A DNA stretch of 20,863 bases. Source: an uncultured Ruminococcus sp. (lineage in GTDB: Bacteria; Bacillota; Clostridia; Oscillospirales; Ruminococcaceae). Below, in pieces: positions 1-6,767 of this stretch. The notes beneath the pieces are model-generated. The model was not told the DNA's origin. It did not search any database and was given only the letters and a program-made list of their open reading frames with translations. Where the stretch lies: the NCBI GenBank assembly GCA_937926145.1, contig CALANW010000100.1, forward strand, positions 1 through 20,863, in the 5' to 3' direction. Numbering within the stretch: the first letter of the stretch is position 1; each line of letters begins with the position of its first letter. A program made the position numbers and the translations under genes.

Positions 1-30
1 GGGTAATTGCAAGATTAAGTTAGTGCATAT

Positions 31-86
31 GGGGCTTTGCCCTCTGGACACCCACAAGCCTTTGAAAAGGCTTGACCTAAACTTTA
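31..86 (+). repeat. dispersed repeat, copy 1 (3' part only)
   Basis: This stretch shares its order of blocks with 3935-3994 and 17250-17309: the small hairpin GGGCTTTGCCC, then TCTGGACACCCAC, a variable stem-loop, and the terminal TAAACTTTA. Here the variable stem-loop is a good hairpin (AAGCCTTT / AAAAGGCTT), whereas the other copies carry CCACCCTTT / AAAGCGTGG at the same place. Only the 3' third of the element is recognisable; the inverted GCGCAATTCACAT arms of the longer copies are absent. The sequence to the left is cut by the window edge. Confidence 0.7.
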
Positions 87-137
87 TTTTTGCCGACTTT
101 TTTGTTTTTCCATACTTTTTTCCGCGCTTCAATTTTT

Positions 138-195
138 CTAAGGTTACTCTAAGGTTCGGGTTTTATACTTTAACTCAAAGTTAAGTACAAGTTAA
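138..195 (+). promoter_or_regulatory. probable activator-dependent promoter with 11-bp-spaced direct repeats
   Basis: Two direct repeats CTAAGGTT lie at 138-145 and 149-156, exactly 11 bp (one helical turn) apart. A -10-like TATACT follows at 164-169, so the repeats cover the place where a -35 hexamer should be, and no good -35 is present. A second pair, AAGTTAA at 178-184 and 189-195, has the same 11-bp step. OmpR/PhoB-class response regulators are known to bind such direct repeats over weak -35 regions. The regulator is unknown, and the link to a phosphate regulator is only suggested by the polyphosphate-related first gene. Confidence 0.45.
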
Positions 196-211
196 ATCTA
201 ATGAAAGGAAG

Positions 212-886
212 ATGAAATTGGAACAGAAATTCCGTCACGAATATAAACATTCGATAACCTCTGCCGATATGGTCACGCTCCGTATGCGGCTCTCCGCCGT
301 TATGCAGCACGACAGTTTCACCGTCGGCGGAAAATATTTTATACGAAGTCTTTACTTCGACAATATTTTCGACAAGGCTTTGCTCGAAAAGCTCAACGGT
401 GTTAATCAGCGTGAAAAGTTCCGAATACGTTATTACAATAGCGACACGTCCTTTATCCGTCTTGAAAAAAAGGCGAAGTTCGGAGGACTTTCCTCCAAGC
501 AGAGCGCGCCGCTGACCTACGAGCAAGCCGACCTGCTCGCACGGGGAATTCCCGTCCGCGACAGCAAAAACGAGCTTATCAACGAGCTTGCATTCAAAAT
601 GGACACCCAGCTTTTGAAGCCGAAAACGATAGTCGATTACACGCGTGAGGCGTTCGTTTATCCTGCGGGAAATGTTCGCGTAACGCTCGACTACAACATT
701 CGCACGGGAATGGACTCGACCGAGCTTCTTGACCCGAACTGTGTGACCGTTCCCACGGGCGAGGATATTATCCTCGAGGTAAAATGGGACGAATACCTCC
801 CGTCGGCGATAGAACAAGCCGTTCAGCTCGGGAGCAGGCAGACCTCGTCCTTTTCCAAATACGCCGCCTGCCGAATTTACGGATAA
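212..886 (+). CDS. VTC domain protein (polyphosphate polymerase-like)
   Basis: A 224-residue protein matching the VTC/polyphosphate polymerase domain, the tunnel-shaped catalytic fold that in yeast Vtc4 makes polyphosphate from ATP. Visible landmarks are the N-terminal FRHEYKHSI strand, SLYFDNIFDKALLEKLNG, the basic strand REKFRIRYYN, IRLEKKAKFGG, VRVTLDYNIRTG, and the late acidic strand ILEVKWDEYLP that normally holds the metal-binding Glu. It has no signal peptide or membrane helix, so it is probably cytosolic. It is the first gene of an operon with DUF4956 and CotH-family genes, an arrangement I recall from many Clostridia. Start choice is uncertain: the AAAGG site is only about 3 nt from ATG 212 but about 9 nt from the in-frame TTG at 218. 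Polymerase activity itself is inferred, not shown. Confidence 0.85.
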   Translation: MKLEQKFRHEYKHSITSADMVTLRMRLSAVMQHDSFTVGGKYFIRSLYFDNIFDKALLEKLNGVNQREKFRIRYYNSDTSFIRLEKKAKFGGLSSKQSAPLTYEQADLLARGIPVRDSKNELINELAFKMDTQLLKPKTIVDYTREAFVYPAGNVRVTLDYNIRTGMDSTELLDPNCVTVPTGEDIILEVKWDEYLPSAIEQAVQLGSRQTSSFSKYAACRIYG

Positions 887-914
887 ACATACCATTATAA
901 AGGAGTAAATCACA

Positions 915-1586
915 ATGACCTTCAACGATATTTTTAAATCAAGCTTTCTCGAAAATGTTACAAGCGTAAGCCTGCTCGATATGGCTATCTCTCTCGTCCT
1001 TGCATTCGGACTCGGACTTTTCATTTTCTTCGTTTATAAAAAAACCTACTCGGGAGTGATGTACTCCTCGGGCTTTGGTGTAACACTCATCGCGCTTACG
1101 ATGATAACCAACCTTGTTATCCTTGCCGTAACTTCAAACGTTGTTCTTTCGCTCGGTATGGTCGGTGCACTTTCTATCGTCCGTTTCCGCACGGCTATAA
1201 AAGAACCGATTGATATCGCGTTCCTCTTCTGGTCTATCGCCGCAGGCATCGTCCTCGCCGCAGGAATGATTTCTCTCGCTGTTATCGGCAGCATTATCAT
1301 CGGCGCAGTTCTTATCATTTTCGTAAATAAAAAAGCTCACATCAACCCTTATATTGCCGTTATCAAGTGCGACAGCCACGAAAGCGAAGCCGCCGCTCAC
1401 GAATTTCTCACCAAGCAGACACAGCGCTGTACCGTCAAAAGCAAGACCGCTGTAAACGGCGCAGTTGAGGTAAACTACGAAATTCGCCTTAAAGATGACA
1501 ACACCGACTTCGTGAATATCCTCTCCGAGATGAACGGCGTTCAGAGCGCTGTTCTCGTAAGCTTCAACGGCGAATATATGGGATAA
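915..1586 (+). CDS. DUF4956 family membrane protein
   Basis: A 223-residue protein with about four hydrophobic segments in its first 140 residues (near 22-40, 48-75, 100-118 and 120-137), followed by a soluble alpha/beta tail of about 80 residues. The stretch LSLGMVGALSIVRFRTAIKEP between the helices is the hallmark I associate with DUF4956. The gene begins 28 nt after the VTC gene and has a clear AAAGGAG site. Its function is not known. Its consistent pairing with VTC and CotH genes suggests the three act together, perhaps a membrane partner for the VTC-like enzyme or for export of its product, but that is inference. The C-terminal tail resembles small ferredoxin-like regulatory domains only loosely. 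Confidence 0.85.
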   Translation: MTFNDIFKSSFLENVTSVSLLDMAISLVLAFGLGLFIFFVYKKTYSGVMYSSGFGVTLIALTMITNLVILAVTSNVVLSLGMVGALSIVRFRTAIKEPIDIAFLFWSIAAGIVLAAGMISLAVIGSIIIGAVLIIFVNKKAHINPYIAVIKCDSHESEAAAHEFLTKQTQRCTVKSKTAVNGAVEVNYEIRLKDDNTDFVNILSEMNGVQSAVLVSFNGEYMG

Positions 1587-1602
1587 TACAGGAGAAAAAA
1601 CA

Positions 1603-3627
1603 ATGTCAACAAGCAAACACTTTAACAGGATATGCGCGGTCGTTATGGTTTTATGTCTTGCCGTCACGCTTATGCTCTGCTTCCCCGACGCTGTCGGGAT
1701 TCAAGCCGCCTCGAAAACGCTCGGCTATGAATCACGGCTCTTCGACACGTCTTATGTACACTCCATTGACATCGTTATGGACGATTGGGACAGCTTTATC
1801 GAGAACTGCGAAAGCGAGGAATACTCCTCCTGCGCGGTTGTCATTGACGGCGAAAGCTATAAAAACATTGCTATCCGCGCAAAGGGCAACACCTCGCTCA
1901 GCCAAGTTGCAAACTACGGCAACGACCGTTACAGCTTCAAGCTTGAATTCGACCATTACAACGATGCGACCACCTACCACGGTCTTGACAAGCTTTGCCT
2001 TAATAATATAATTCAAGACAACACCTATATGAAAGACTATCTTTGCTACACGATGATGAACTATGCAGGTGTAAGCTCTCCGCTTTGCAGTTTTGCGTAT
2101 ATCACCGTCAACGGCGAGGACTGGGGACTTTATCTTGCCGTTGAAGCGGTCGAGGACAGCTTCCTTGAACGCAATTACGACAGCACGGGAAACCTCTACA
2201 AGCCCGACAGTATGTCAATGGGCGGCGGCAGAGGAAACGGCAAGGACTTCGATCAGAATGATTTCGATTTCAGCAAATCTGACAAGTCCAACACCGCAAA
2301 TGACACCTCGGACAGCACAGATACTTCGTCAAAAACCGATTTTCAGCCACCGCAAATGGGCAATTTCGGCGGCGGAATGGGCGATAAAGGCGGTTTCGGC
2401 GGTATGGGTTCGGACGATGTAAAGCTCGTCTACACCGATGATGATTTCGACAGCTATTCCAATATTTTTGACAGCGCCAAGACCGATATAACCGATTCCG
2501 ACAAAACTCGGCTCATAAATTCGCTCAAAGTTCTGAACTCGGACGATGCGGCTTCGACCGTTGATGTCGATGCGGTGATAAAATATTTCGTCGTTCACAA
2601 TTTCGTCTGCAATTTCGACAGCTACACGGGTTCGATGATACACAATTATTATCTCTACGAAAAAGACGGCATACTCTCGATGATACCTTGGGACTACAAT
2701 CTCGCTTTCGGCGGCTTTGTCGGCGGCAGTGACAGCACTTCGATGATAAATTACCCTATCGACTCCCCCGTTTCGGGCGGCGATACCGATTCGCGCCCTA
2801 TGCTCGCTTGGATATTCGCCGATGAGGAATACACCGAGCTTTATCACGAAGCTCTTTACGAATTCATCGCGAATTATTTTGAAAGCGGATATTTCGAAGA
2901 AGAAATCGACCGCGTGACCGCACTTATCTCACCTTATGTCGAGAAAGACCCGACAAAATTCTGCACCTACAATGAGTTCACCGAGGGCGTTGCCGCGCTC
3001 AAAGAGTTCTGCGCCCTCCGCGCGGAAAGCGTAAGAGGTCAGCTTGACGGAACTATCCCCTCCACATCCGATGCGCAGTCCGAGGACAGCTCAGCACTTA
3101 TCAGCGGCTCGTCCGTAAGCATAAGCGCAATGGGTTCGATGAATGTCGGCGGCGGAATGGGCGGCGGCAGGCAGGACGGCGGATTCGGCACTCCTCCCAA
3201 CGGGAATTTCGGCGATTTCGACGGAACTCCGCCCAAAACGCCGAATTCCGATAACTCGGACAATTGGATGCCAAGCTTTGATGGTAACCCTCCCGAGCTT
3301 CCGAATGGGGAAACACCGAGCGGCGAAGCTTCGCAGACAGAGCCAAGCGGAGAAACCTCAGAAGATGCTTCTTCCGAGCAACAGACGGACGAAAACACCG
3401 ATACTTCGGAAACCACCGACAGCACCGAGCAAAATGACGGCAATGCTTTCCCCTCGCCCGACCAAAACAGCAATAACGGTCAGAACAGACCGCAGATGCC
3501 GTCCGACGGCGGTTCGTCGGCTTCGGCTTCATCATCAAACACAAAAAACGTTGTGCTTCTCTGCGTTTCCGCAGGCGCTTTGATAGCCGCGATACTGCTT
3601 ACTAAGCTTTTTAAGGACAGGATATAG
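1603..3627 (+). CDS. CotH kinase family protein, secreted and membrane-anchored
   Basis: A 674-residue CotH-type protein. CotH proteins are atypical protein kinases; B. subtilis CotH phosphorylates spore-coat proteins. The first 36 residues form a signal peptide (hydrophobic core near 10-30, then GIQAAS). The kinase-like core spans about 40-480, with IAIRAKGNTSLSQ near 89-101, YSFKLEFDHY, GLDKLCLNN, TVNGEDWGLYLAVEAV, and MIPWDYNLAFGG at 360-371. Asp364 matches the family's catalytic-region Asp, while the second Asp of the usual WDYD is Asn366. A low-complexity Gly/Asp/Ser-rich insert (about 203-275) splits the core. A long disordered Pro/Gly/Ser/Thr/Glu tail (about 485-648) leads to a C-terminal helix (649-667) followed by KLFKDRI, so the protein is probably anchored facing outward. 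AGGAGA site 8 nt before ATG; 16 nt after DUF4956. Last gene of the operon. Confidence 0.9.
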   Translation: MSTSKHFNRICAVVMVLCLAVTLMLCFPDAVGIQAASKTLGYESRLFDTSYVHSIDIVMDDWDSFIENCESEEYSSCAVVIDGESYKNIAIRAKGNTSLSQVANYGNDRYSFKLEFDHYNDATTYHGLDKLCLNNIIQDNTYMKDYLCYTMMNYAGVSSPLCSFAYITVNGEDWGLYLAVEAVEDSFLERNYDSTGNLYKPDSMSMGGGRGNGKDFDQNDFDFSKSDKSNTANDTSDSTDTSSKTDFQPPQMGNFGGGMGDKGGFGGMGSDDVKLVYTDDDFDSYSNIFDSAKTDITDSDKTRLINSLKVLNSDDAASTVDVDAVIKYFVVHNFVCNFDSYTGSMIHNYYLYEKDGILSMIPWDYNLAFGGFVGGSDSTSMINYPIDSPVSGGDTDSRPMLAWIFADEEYTELYHEALYEFIANYFESGYFEEEIDRVTALISPYVEKDPTKFCTYNEFTEGVAALKEFCALRAESVRGQLDGTIPSTSDAQSEDSSALISGSSVSISAMGSMNVGGGMGGGRQDGGFGTPPNGNFGDFDGTPPKTPNSDNSDNWMPSFDGNPPELPNGETPSGEASQTEPSGETSEDASSEQQTDENTDTSETTDSTEQNDGNAFPSPDQNSNNGQNRPQMPSDGGSSASASSSNTKNVVLLCVSAGALIAAILLTKLFKDRI

Positions 3628-3750
3628 AGCTCGCCCCACCCCAATTGATTTTTTTACCGACATATCCCATCGCTGTTCATACTGCGTTTTCCCATTCATA
3701 CAGCGTTGAAGCTTTAAATTCACTCACGTTGTTCGTGAATTTTCGCTTCA
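3628..3750 (+). other. non-coding stretch after the CotH gene with a weak hairpin
   Basis: No gene is supported here. The only structure is an inverted repeat AAATTCAC / GTGAATTT at 3716-3742 with an 11-nt loop and a short T run, which could end the operon transcript but is about 90 nt past the stop codon and weak. It directly abuts the dispersed repeat. Confidence 0.4.
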
Positions 3751-3994
3751 AGGATAGTTTGTTTTAGGAAAATAGAATTGGCGCAATTCACATTTAATGG
3801 TTTTACAGAATGATTTCTCATTTTCTGTTTTATCTTTTTGATGTGAATTGTGCCTTTTTATTTGTTACTGATTACGCTTATCGCAGCAATGCATTAGCTG
3901 TCTGTTTAGGGAATTTCGCTCTCTGCGGAGAGCGACCAAGGGCTTTGCCCTCTGGACACCCACCACCCTTTAAAAAGCGTGGACGTAAACTTTA
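3751..3994 (+). repeat. dispersed repeat, full copy A
   Basis: About 244 bp that align block by block with 17070-17309. Shared blocks in order are AGGATAGTT, the inverted arms GCGCAATTCACAT (3781-3793) and ATGTGAATTGTGC (3841-3853), a GCAGCAAT block, an imperfect GCTCTCTGCGGAGAGC stem, the AAGGGCTTTGCCCT hairpin, CTGGACACCCACCACC, and the closing GTAAACTTTA. One arm differs from copy B by a change that leaves a G-U pair in RNA. This preserves the fold, as expected of an element selected or mobilised as a structured unit. It has no credible reading frame; the 61-residue ORF over it has no ribosome site. Confidence 0.8.
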
Positions 3995-4103
3995 GGTTGG
4001 TGTTTATGTGCCGTCTTTTATACAAAATTGGTTCGTTTTAATAGTGAATTTTTACAAATATCAGGTTTTTGACGGGTTTATGAAAAAATTCATTGTTTTT
4101 CTA

Positions 4104-4131
4104 TTGCAATTATCTGCAAAAGTGGTATAAT
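4104..4131 (+). promoter_or_regulatory. sigma-A-type promoter for the epimerase gene
   Basis: TTGCAA at 4104-4109 and a perfect TATAAT at 4126-4131 are separated by 16 bp. They lie about 47 bp before the epimerase ATG, leaving a short leader that holds the GGAGGT site. It is just downstream of the dispersed repeat, which therefore is not needed to supply the promoter. Confidence 0.7.
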
Positions 4132-4177
4132 TGTCTTATATACAAAAAGATTCAAAGGAAAGTGGAGGTAACTTCTC

Positions 4178-5122
4178 ATGAAAACAGTAATGGTGACAGG
4201 TGCATCGGGAATGATCGGACTGGCGCTTACCGAAACCCTCCTCGAAAAAGGTTTCAAGGTTATCGGCACTGACAGCAAGCCGAATGATTTTGTCAACTCG
4301 CCTAACTACAGCTTCGTTCAGGCGTCTATCGATGATAAAGACAATATTACTAATATCCTCAACGGCAGCAGCATCGATGCTCTTGTACATCTTGCCTGCT
4401 CCTGCGATAATGATTTTCCCCCGATCATCACTTCGGCAGAGGAAAAGAAAAGCTCAGCCGTTGACAAGTACCTTTACAAGGCAGCCGTTGACGCAGGTGT
4501 CGGCGACATTATCCTTTTAAGTACATATCAGGTATATGCTCCGCAGAAAACGCGTGAGCCTATCCGTGAAACTTCCGATGAAAAGCCTACAACGGCTTAC
4601 GGAAAGATGAAGTACGAAAGCGAAAAGGCTATGGCAAAGGTAGTCACAAAGAGTGCTTCCTGCAAGTGCGTTATCGCCCGTGTTTCCCCCGTTTATACAA
4701 AGAATTTCACAGACAATCTCAAGGCAAAGGTATTTGACCCGAAGGAAGGCTGCGCATTCGTATACGGCTACGGCGACTATGGTTACTCTTTCTGCTGCGT
4801 TTACAACCTCGTTGACTTCATCGTCGGCATACTCAATATCGCTCCGGGTGTAAACTATATGGGCGTTTATAATATCTGCGATACAAAGCCTATCGCTGCA
4901 AGAGAGATACTTGATCTTCTCCGTGAACGTCACGCAGTTGGTGCTGTTGTTCAGCGTAACCTCGGTTCGGAGGGCATTAAGGGCTTGTTCAACTTCGGCG
5001 GCGGCGGAAAGAACGACTACCGCTACAACGATATAAGCCTTGCCTGCAGCAATATCTCCTATGATAACACAAAGGCACAGCGTATCTCGGCATTCCGCTG
5101 GAAGCTTACAAACACAAAGTAA
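4178..5122 (+). CDS. NAD-dependent epimerase/dehydratase (extended SDR family)
   Basis: A 314-residue extended short-chain dehydrogenase/reductase. The N-terminal Rossmann motif GASGMIG (8-14) binds NAD(P). An Asp-containing strand IGTDSKP follows, and the active site is recognisable as Ser115 in LLSTYQVY and the YxxxK pair Tyr141/Lys145 in TTAYGKMKYESEKA. Length and layout fit nucleotide-sugar epimerases and dehydratases such as UDP-glucose 4-epimerase relatives, but the substrate cannot be read from the sequence. GGAGGT lies 8 nt before the ATG. The gene stands alone between its own promoter and a strong terminator at 5141-5172, so it is probably monocistronic. No neighbouring sugar-pathway gene helps to narrow its role. 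Confidence 0.88.
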   Translation: MKTVMVTGASGMIGLALTETLLEKGFKVIGTDSKPNDFVNSPNYSFVQASIDDKDNITNILNGSSIDALVHLACSCDNDFPPIITSAEEKKSSAVDKYLYKAAVDAGVGDIILLSTYQVYAPQKTREPIRETSDEKPTTAYGKMKYESEKAMAKVVTKSASCKCVIARVSPVYTKNFTDNLKAKVFDPKEGCAFVYGYGDYGYSFCCVYNLVDFIVGILNIAPGVNYMGVYNICDTKPIAAREILDLLRERHAVGAVVQRNLGSEGIKGLFNFGGGGKNDYRYNDISLACSNISYDNTKAQRISAFRWKLTNTK

Positions 5123-5140
5123 AAATTTACATATTTACAG

Positions 5141-5172
5141 ACTGCTGCGGTGAAAACTGCGGCAGTTTTTTC
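5141..5172 (+). terminator. intrinsic terminator of the epimerase gene
   Basis: An 8-bp stem ACTGCTGC / GCGGCAGT (one G-U pair) with a 10-nt loop is followed by six T residues, 18 nt after the epimerase stop codon. Confidence 0.85.
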
Positions 5173-5455
5173 ATATAAAAAAAGCGTCAAAACCTTCATT
5201 TTGACGCTTTTTATCTTGGACTGTCACCTTTGAGATGTCCGCAGGCAGGACAAACGGCATATTGCTGCCGCACCTGTAACCGCAGTATTCACAGTTCCAT
5301 TGGTTATCATCTTCATCATAGAGCTTAAAAACGTGACCGCATCTCGGACAAACAGAGCCGTCTAATTGTCTGTCGCTGTATTTTTTGCCGCAGTAGATAC
5401 AGGTTACATTCAAAGCTCCTTTGCTGTTTGTTTTGTATTTTTTAAAGAGTTGCAC
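5171..5455 (-). CDS. small zinc-ribbon protein, odd C-terminus
   Basis: A possible 94-residue protein with seven cysteines in zinc-ribbon spacing: Cys19/Cys22 (CIYCG), Cys36/Cys39 (CPRCGH), and Cys55/Cys58/Cys62 (CEYCGYRC). This suggests one or two bound zinc ions and a role as a binding or adaptor protein. It is third in a minus-strand operon, starting 8 nt after the HEPN gene stop. The start is weak: GTG at 5455 has only AGAG upstream, while TTG at codon 15 has a good AAAGGAG that is too close (2 nt). The last 14 codons coincide with a strong bidirectional terminator (5179-5212), and the stop codon lies beyond its U tract, so the original end may have been lost by a frameshift. I do not recognise the family. 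Confidence 0.55.
   Translation of the reverse strand: MQLFKKYKTNSKGALNVTCIYCGKKYSDRQLDGSVCPRCGHVFKLYDEDDNQWNCEYCGYRCGSNMPFVLPADISKVTVQDKKRQNEGFDAFFI
5179..5212. terminator. bidirectional terminator inside the zinc-ribbon reading frame
   Basis: Arms AAAGCGTCAAAA and TTTTGACGCTTT form a 12-bp perfect stem, extended by two more A-T pairs, with a 6-nt loop. T-runs flank it on both strands, seven on the minus side. It is well placed to end the minus-strand HEPN operon and any read-through from the epimerase, but it lies inside the annotated minus-strand coding region. Confidence 0.8.
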
Positions 5456-5463
5456 TGTGATCT

Positions 5464-5907
5464 CTATTTTTTCGTCCGCTTGTGATAGCTGTTGTAGTCG
5501 AATTTTATCCGATCGCAGACAAGATCGACAAGCTGTTCTGTATCATTAAGTACCGTGTCGGCAAATTCGCGCGTAATGTTCGCAGGAATGTCGGCAGGGT
5601 AACGTGTTTCAATGTAAAAACGGTTCAGCACCGTGCTTTTGCCTATCCAGTCGGTGAACTCATCATCGAGCAAAGCCGCCTGCTTGCAAAGCCATGTAAG
5701 GTTGTGACCGTCAAGGAGATGATGCGTCTTGTAAAGCAGGAATGCCTTGAACGACTTTTCCATAGCTTGCTGGCAGTGGAAAACGACCTGCTCGTAAAGC
5801 CGCCTGTCATCGATAAGGACTTTTGCGGACAAAAGATCCTGATACGCGTGGTAAAGCCAGTCATAATAACGTTTGCTGTCAGTTTTGTGGCTGTTGTTTC
5901 TGCTCAT
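5464..5907 (-). CDS. HEPN domain protein
   Basis: A 147-residue all-helical protein of the HEPN family. Key matches are the first long helix with YYDWLYHAYQDLLSAKVLI, the signature VVFHCQQAMEKSFKAFLLY (41-59), HNLTWLCKQA, and the Tyr-x-x-x-Arg-Tyr-Pro segment (98-104), typical of HEPN proteins paired with MNT nucleotidyltransferases. HEPN domains in toxin-antitoxin pairs are often RNases using an Rx4-6H motif. I see no such motif here; the only Arg...His pair nearby is RNNSH at the extreme N-terminus. ATG 5907 is preferred over ATG 5925 because GAGGGAG lies 9 nt before it and nothing lies before the other. It overlaps the upstream MNT-like gene by 29 nt, implying coupled translation and a working pair. 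Confidence 0.82.
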   Translation of the reverse strand: MSRNNSHKTDSKRYYDWLYHAYQDLLSAKVLIDDRRLYEQVVFHCQQAMEKSFKAFLLYKTHHLLDGHNLTWLCKQAALLDDEFTDWIGKSTVLNRFYIETRYPADIPANITREFADTVLNDTEQLVDLVCDRIKFDYNSYHKRTKK

Positions 5908-6211
5908 AAAGCTTAACTCCCTCATTGTCTATACGCGAAGCGAACGTGCAGTCATCATCAAGACATTCATTCCATTCGGTAACGCAGTAAATGATAACAT
6001 CGCACGGAACGGGGCAGTCGGTCTTGATAAGGATCTCGCTTTCAAGTTCATTTTCATTGTAGCTGTCATCAACAACAGCGCAGATCTTGAATGCAGTAAG
6101 CTTGCCTGCGGAATTGTGCTTGCTTGAAATGAGGAAGATCTGGAACGGATCGCATATCTTAACGATCTCGTCGGACATTTTTTTAATGATCGGATCATTG
6201 ATATCTTTCAT
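5879..6211 (-). CDS. MNT-like nucleotidyltransferase-fold protein, degenerate active site
   Basis: A 110-residue protein placed and built like the MNT (minimal nucleotidyltransferase) partner of HEPN proteins. The C-terminal half fits: CDVIIYCVTEW with Asp71 at the position of the third carboxylate, then the closing FASRIDNEGVKLYE typical of the family. The usual GSxxxGxxxxxSDxD signature is missing; at the expected place (about 27-45) the protein reads LISSKHNSAGKLTAFKICA, so the Gly-Ser and the two catalytic Asp are absent. It may therefore bind HEPN without AMPylating it. Start ATG 6211 has GAAGGTG 5 nt upstream; the frame is open 17 codons further back, but that extension runs into the promoter region without a ribosome site. 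First gene of the operon, directly behind a strong promoter. Confidence 0.65.
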   Translation of the reverse strand: MKDINDPIIKKMSDEIVKICDPFQIFLISSKHNSAGKLTAFKICAVVDDSYNENELESEILIKTDCPVPCDVIIYCVTEWNECLDDDCTFASRIDNEGVKLYEQKQQPQN

Positions 6212-6241
6212 ATTAACACCTTCTTTTACTTTATTAATAAT

Positions 6242-6270
6242 ATTATATAACAATATCAACAATAAGTCAA
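6242..6270 (-). promoter_or_regulatory. strong sigma-A-type promoter for the MNT/HEPN operon
   Basis: Reading the minus strand, TTGACT (6270-6265), a 17-bp spacer and a perfect TATAAT (6247-6242). The leader to the MNT-like ATG is about 25-30 nt. Confidence 0.82.
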
Positions 6271-6310
6271 GTTAATTCAAAATTAATTCTATGAAAAAAG
6301 AACAAAACGA

Positions 6311-6762
6311 GAGATTAATTCGGAATGCGGAATTCGGAATTATTTTAATCTCGCAGATTTAACGCAAAACACCAAATTCTGTAGAACGGATCCCATATCC
6401 ACCCGTTAGAAATTCTCAAAATTACGGTAATATCTCTGTAGGGGACGGGTTTCCCGTCCCGCGCCGCAAGGCGTTTATACAATAAACGAACGTCCCTATT
6501 TTCATCGGATAAACCTGTTGAAAATAGGGACGTTTTATTATTCATATTTTGGGGGCAGCATTTTCGTACACCGAAAATCGCTTCGCGATTCGGGACGGGC
6601 AACCCGTCCCCTACAGAAATTCCGTCATAATTCGCGTATCGCTAACGGGCGGATATGGAATCCGCCCCTACGATTTTATGGTAACTTGCGGAACAAAATA
6701 ATTACGCATTACGCATTACGAATTATAATAATTCCGCATTCCGAATTCCTAATTCCGAATTT
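6311..6762. repeat. 450-bp nested palindromic element (MITE-like)
   Basis: Four inverted repeats sit one inside another. The outer arms are GGAATGCGGAATTCGGAAT-type sequence at 6315-6344 and its inverse at 6727-6762. Next inwards, about 6375-6440 and 6611-6690 share ATATCC-CCCGTTAG-type sequence in opposite orientation. Then GGGACGGG/CCCGTCCC hairpins occur at 6442-6460 and 6592-6610. The centre is a 15-bp perfect stem ACGTCCCTATTTTCA with a 14-nt loop (6490-6533). There is no transposase and no credible reading frame. It begins 40 bp upstream of the MNT promoter and ends 5 bp past the pheT stop, so it fills the whole gap between two genes. A non-autonomous transposon or several stacked ones is the likeliest origin. 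Confidence 0.75.
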
Positions 6763-6767
6763 GAAAC

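Noticed and set aside
3039..3583. Antisense and alternate-frame ORFs over the CotH tail
   Set aside because: They mirror low-complexity codons of the CotH C-terminal region and have no start signals or family features.
3810..3995. 61-residue ORF between CotH and epimerase genes
   Set aside because: It lies inside dispersed repeat copy A, has no ribosome site and shares the repeat's palindromic composition.
6311..6762. CRISPR array or insertion sequence
   Set aside because: The repeats are inverted and concentric, not evenly spaced direct repeats, and there is no transposase or cas gene.
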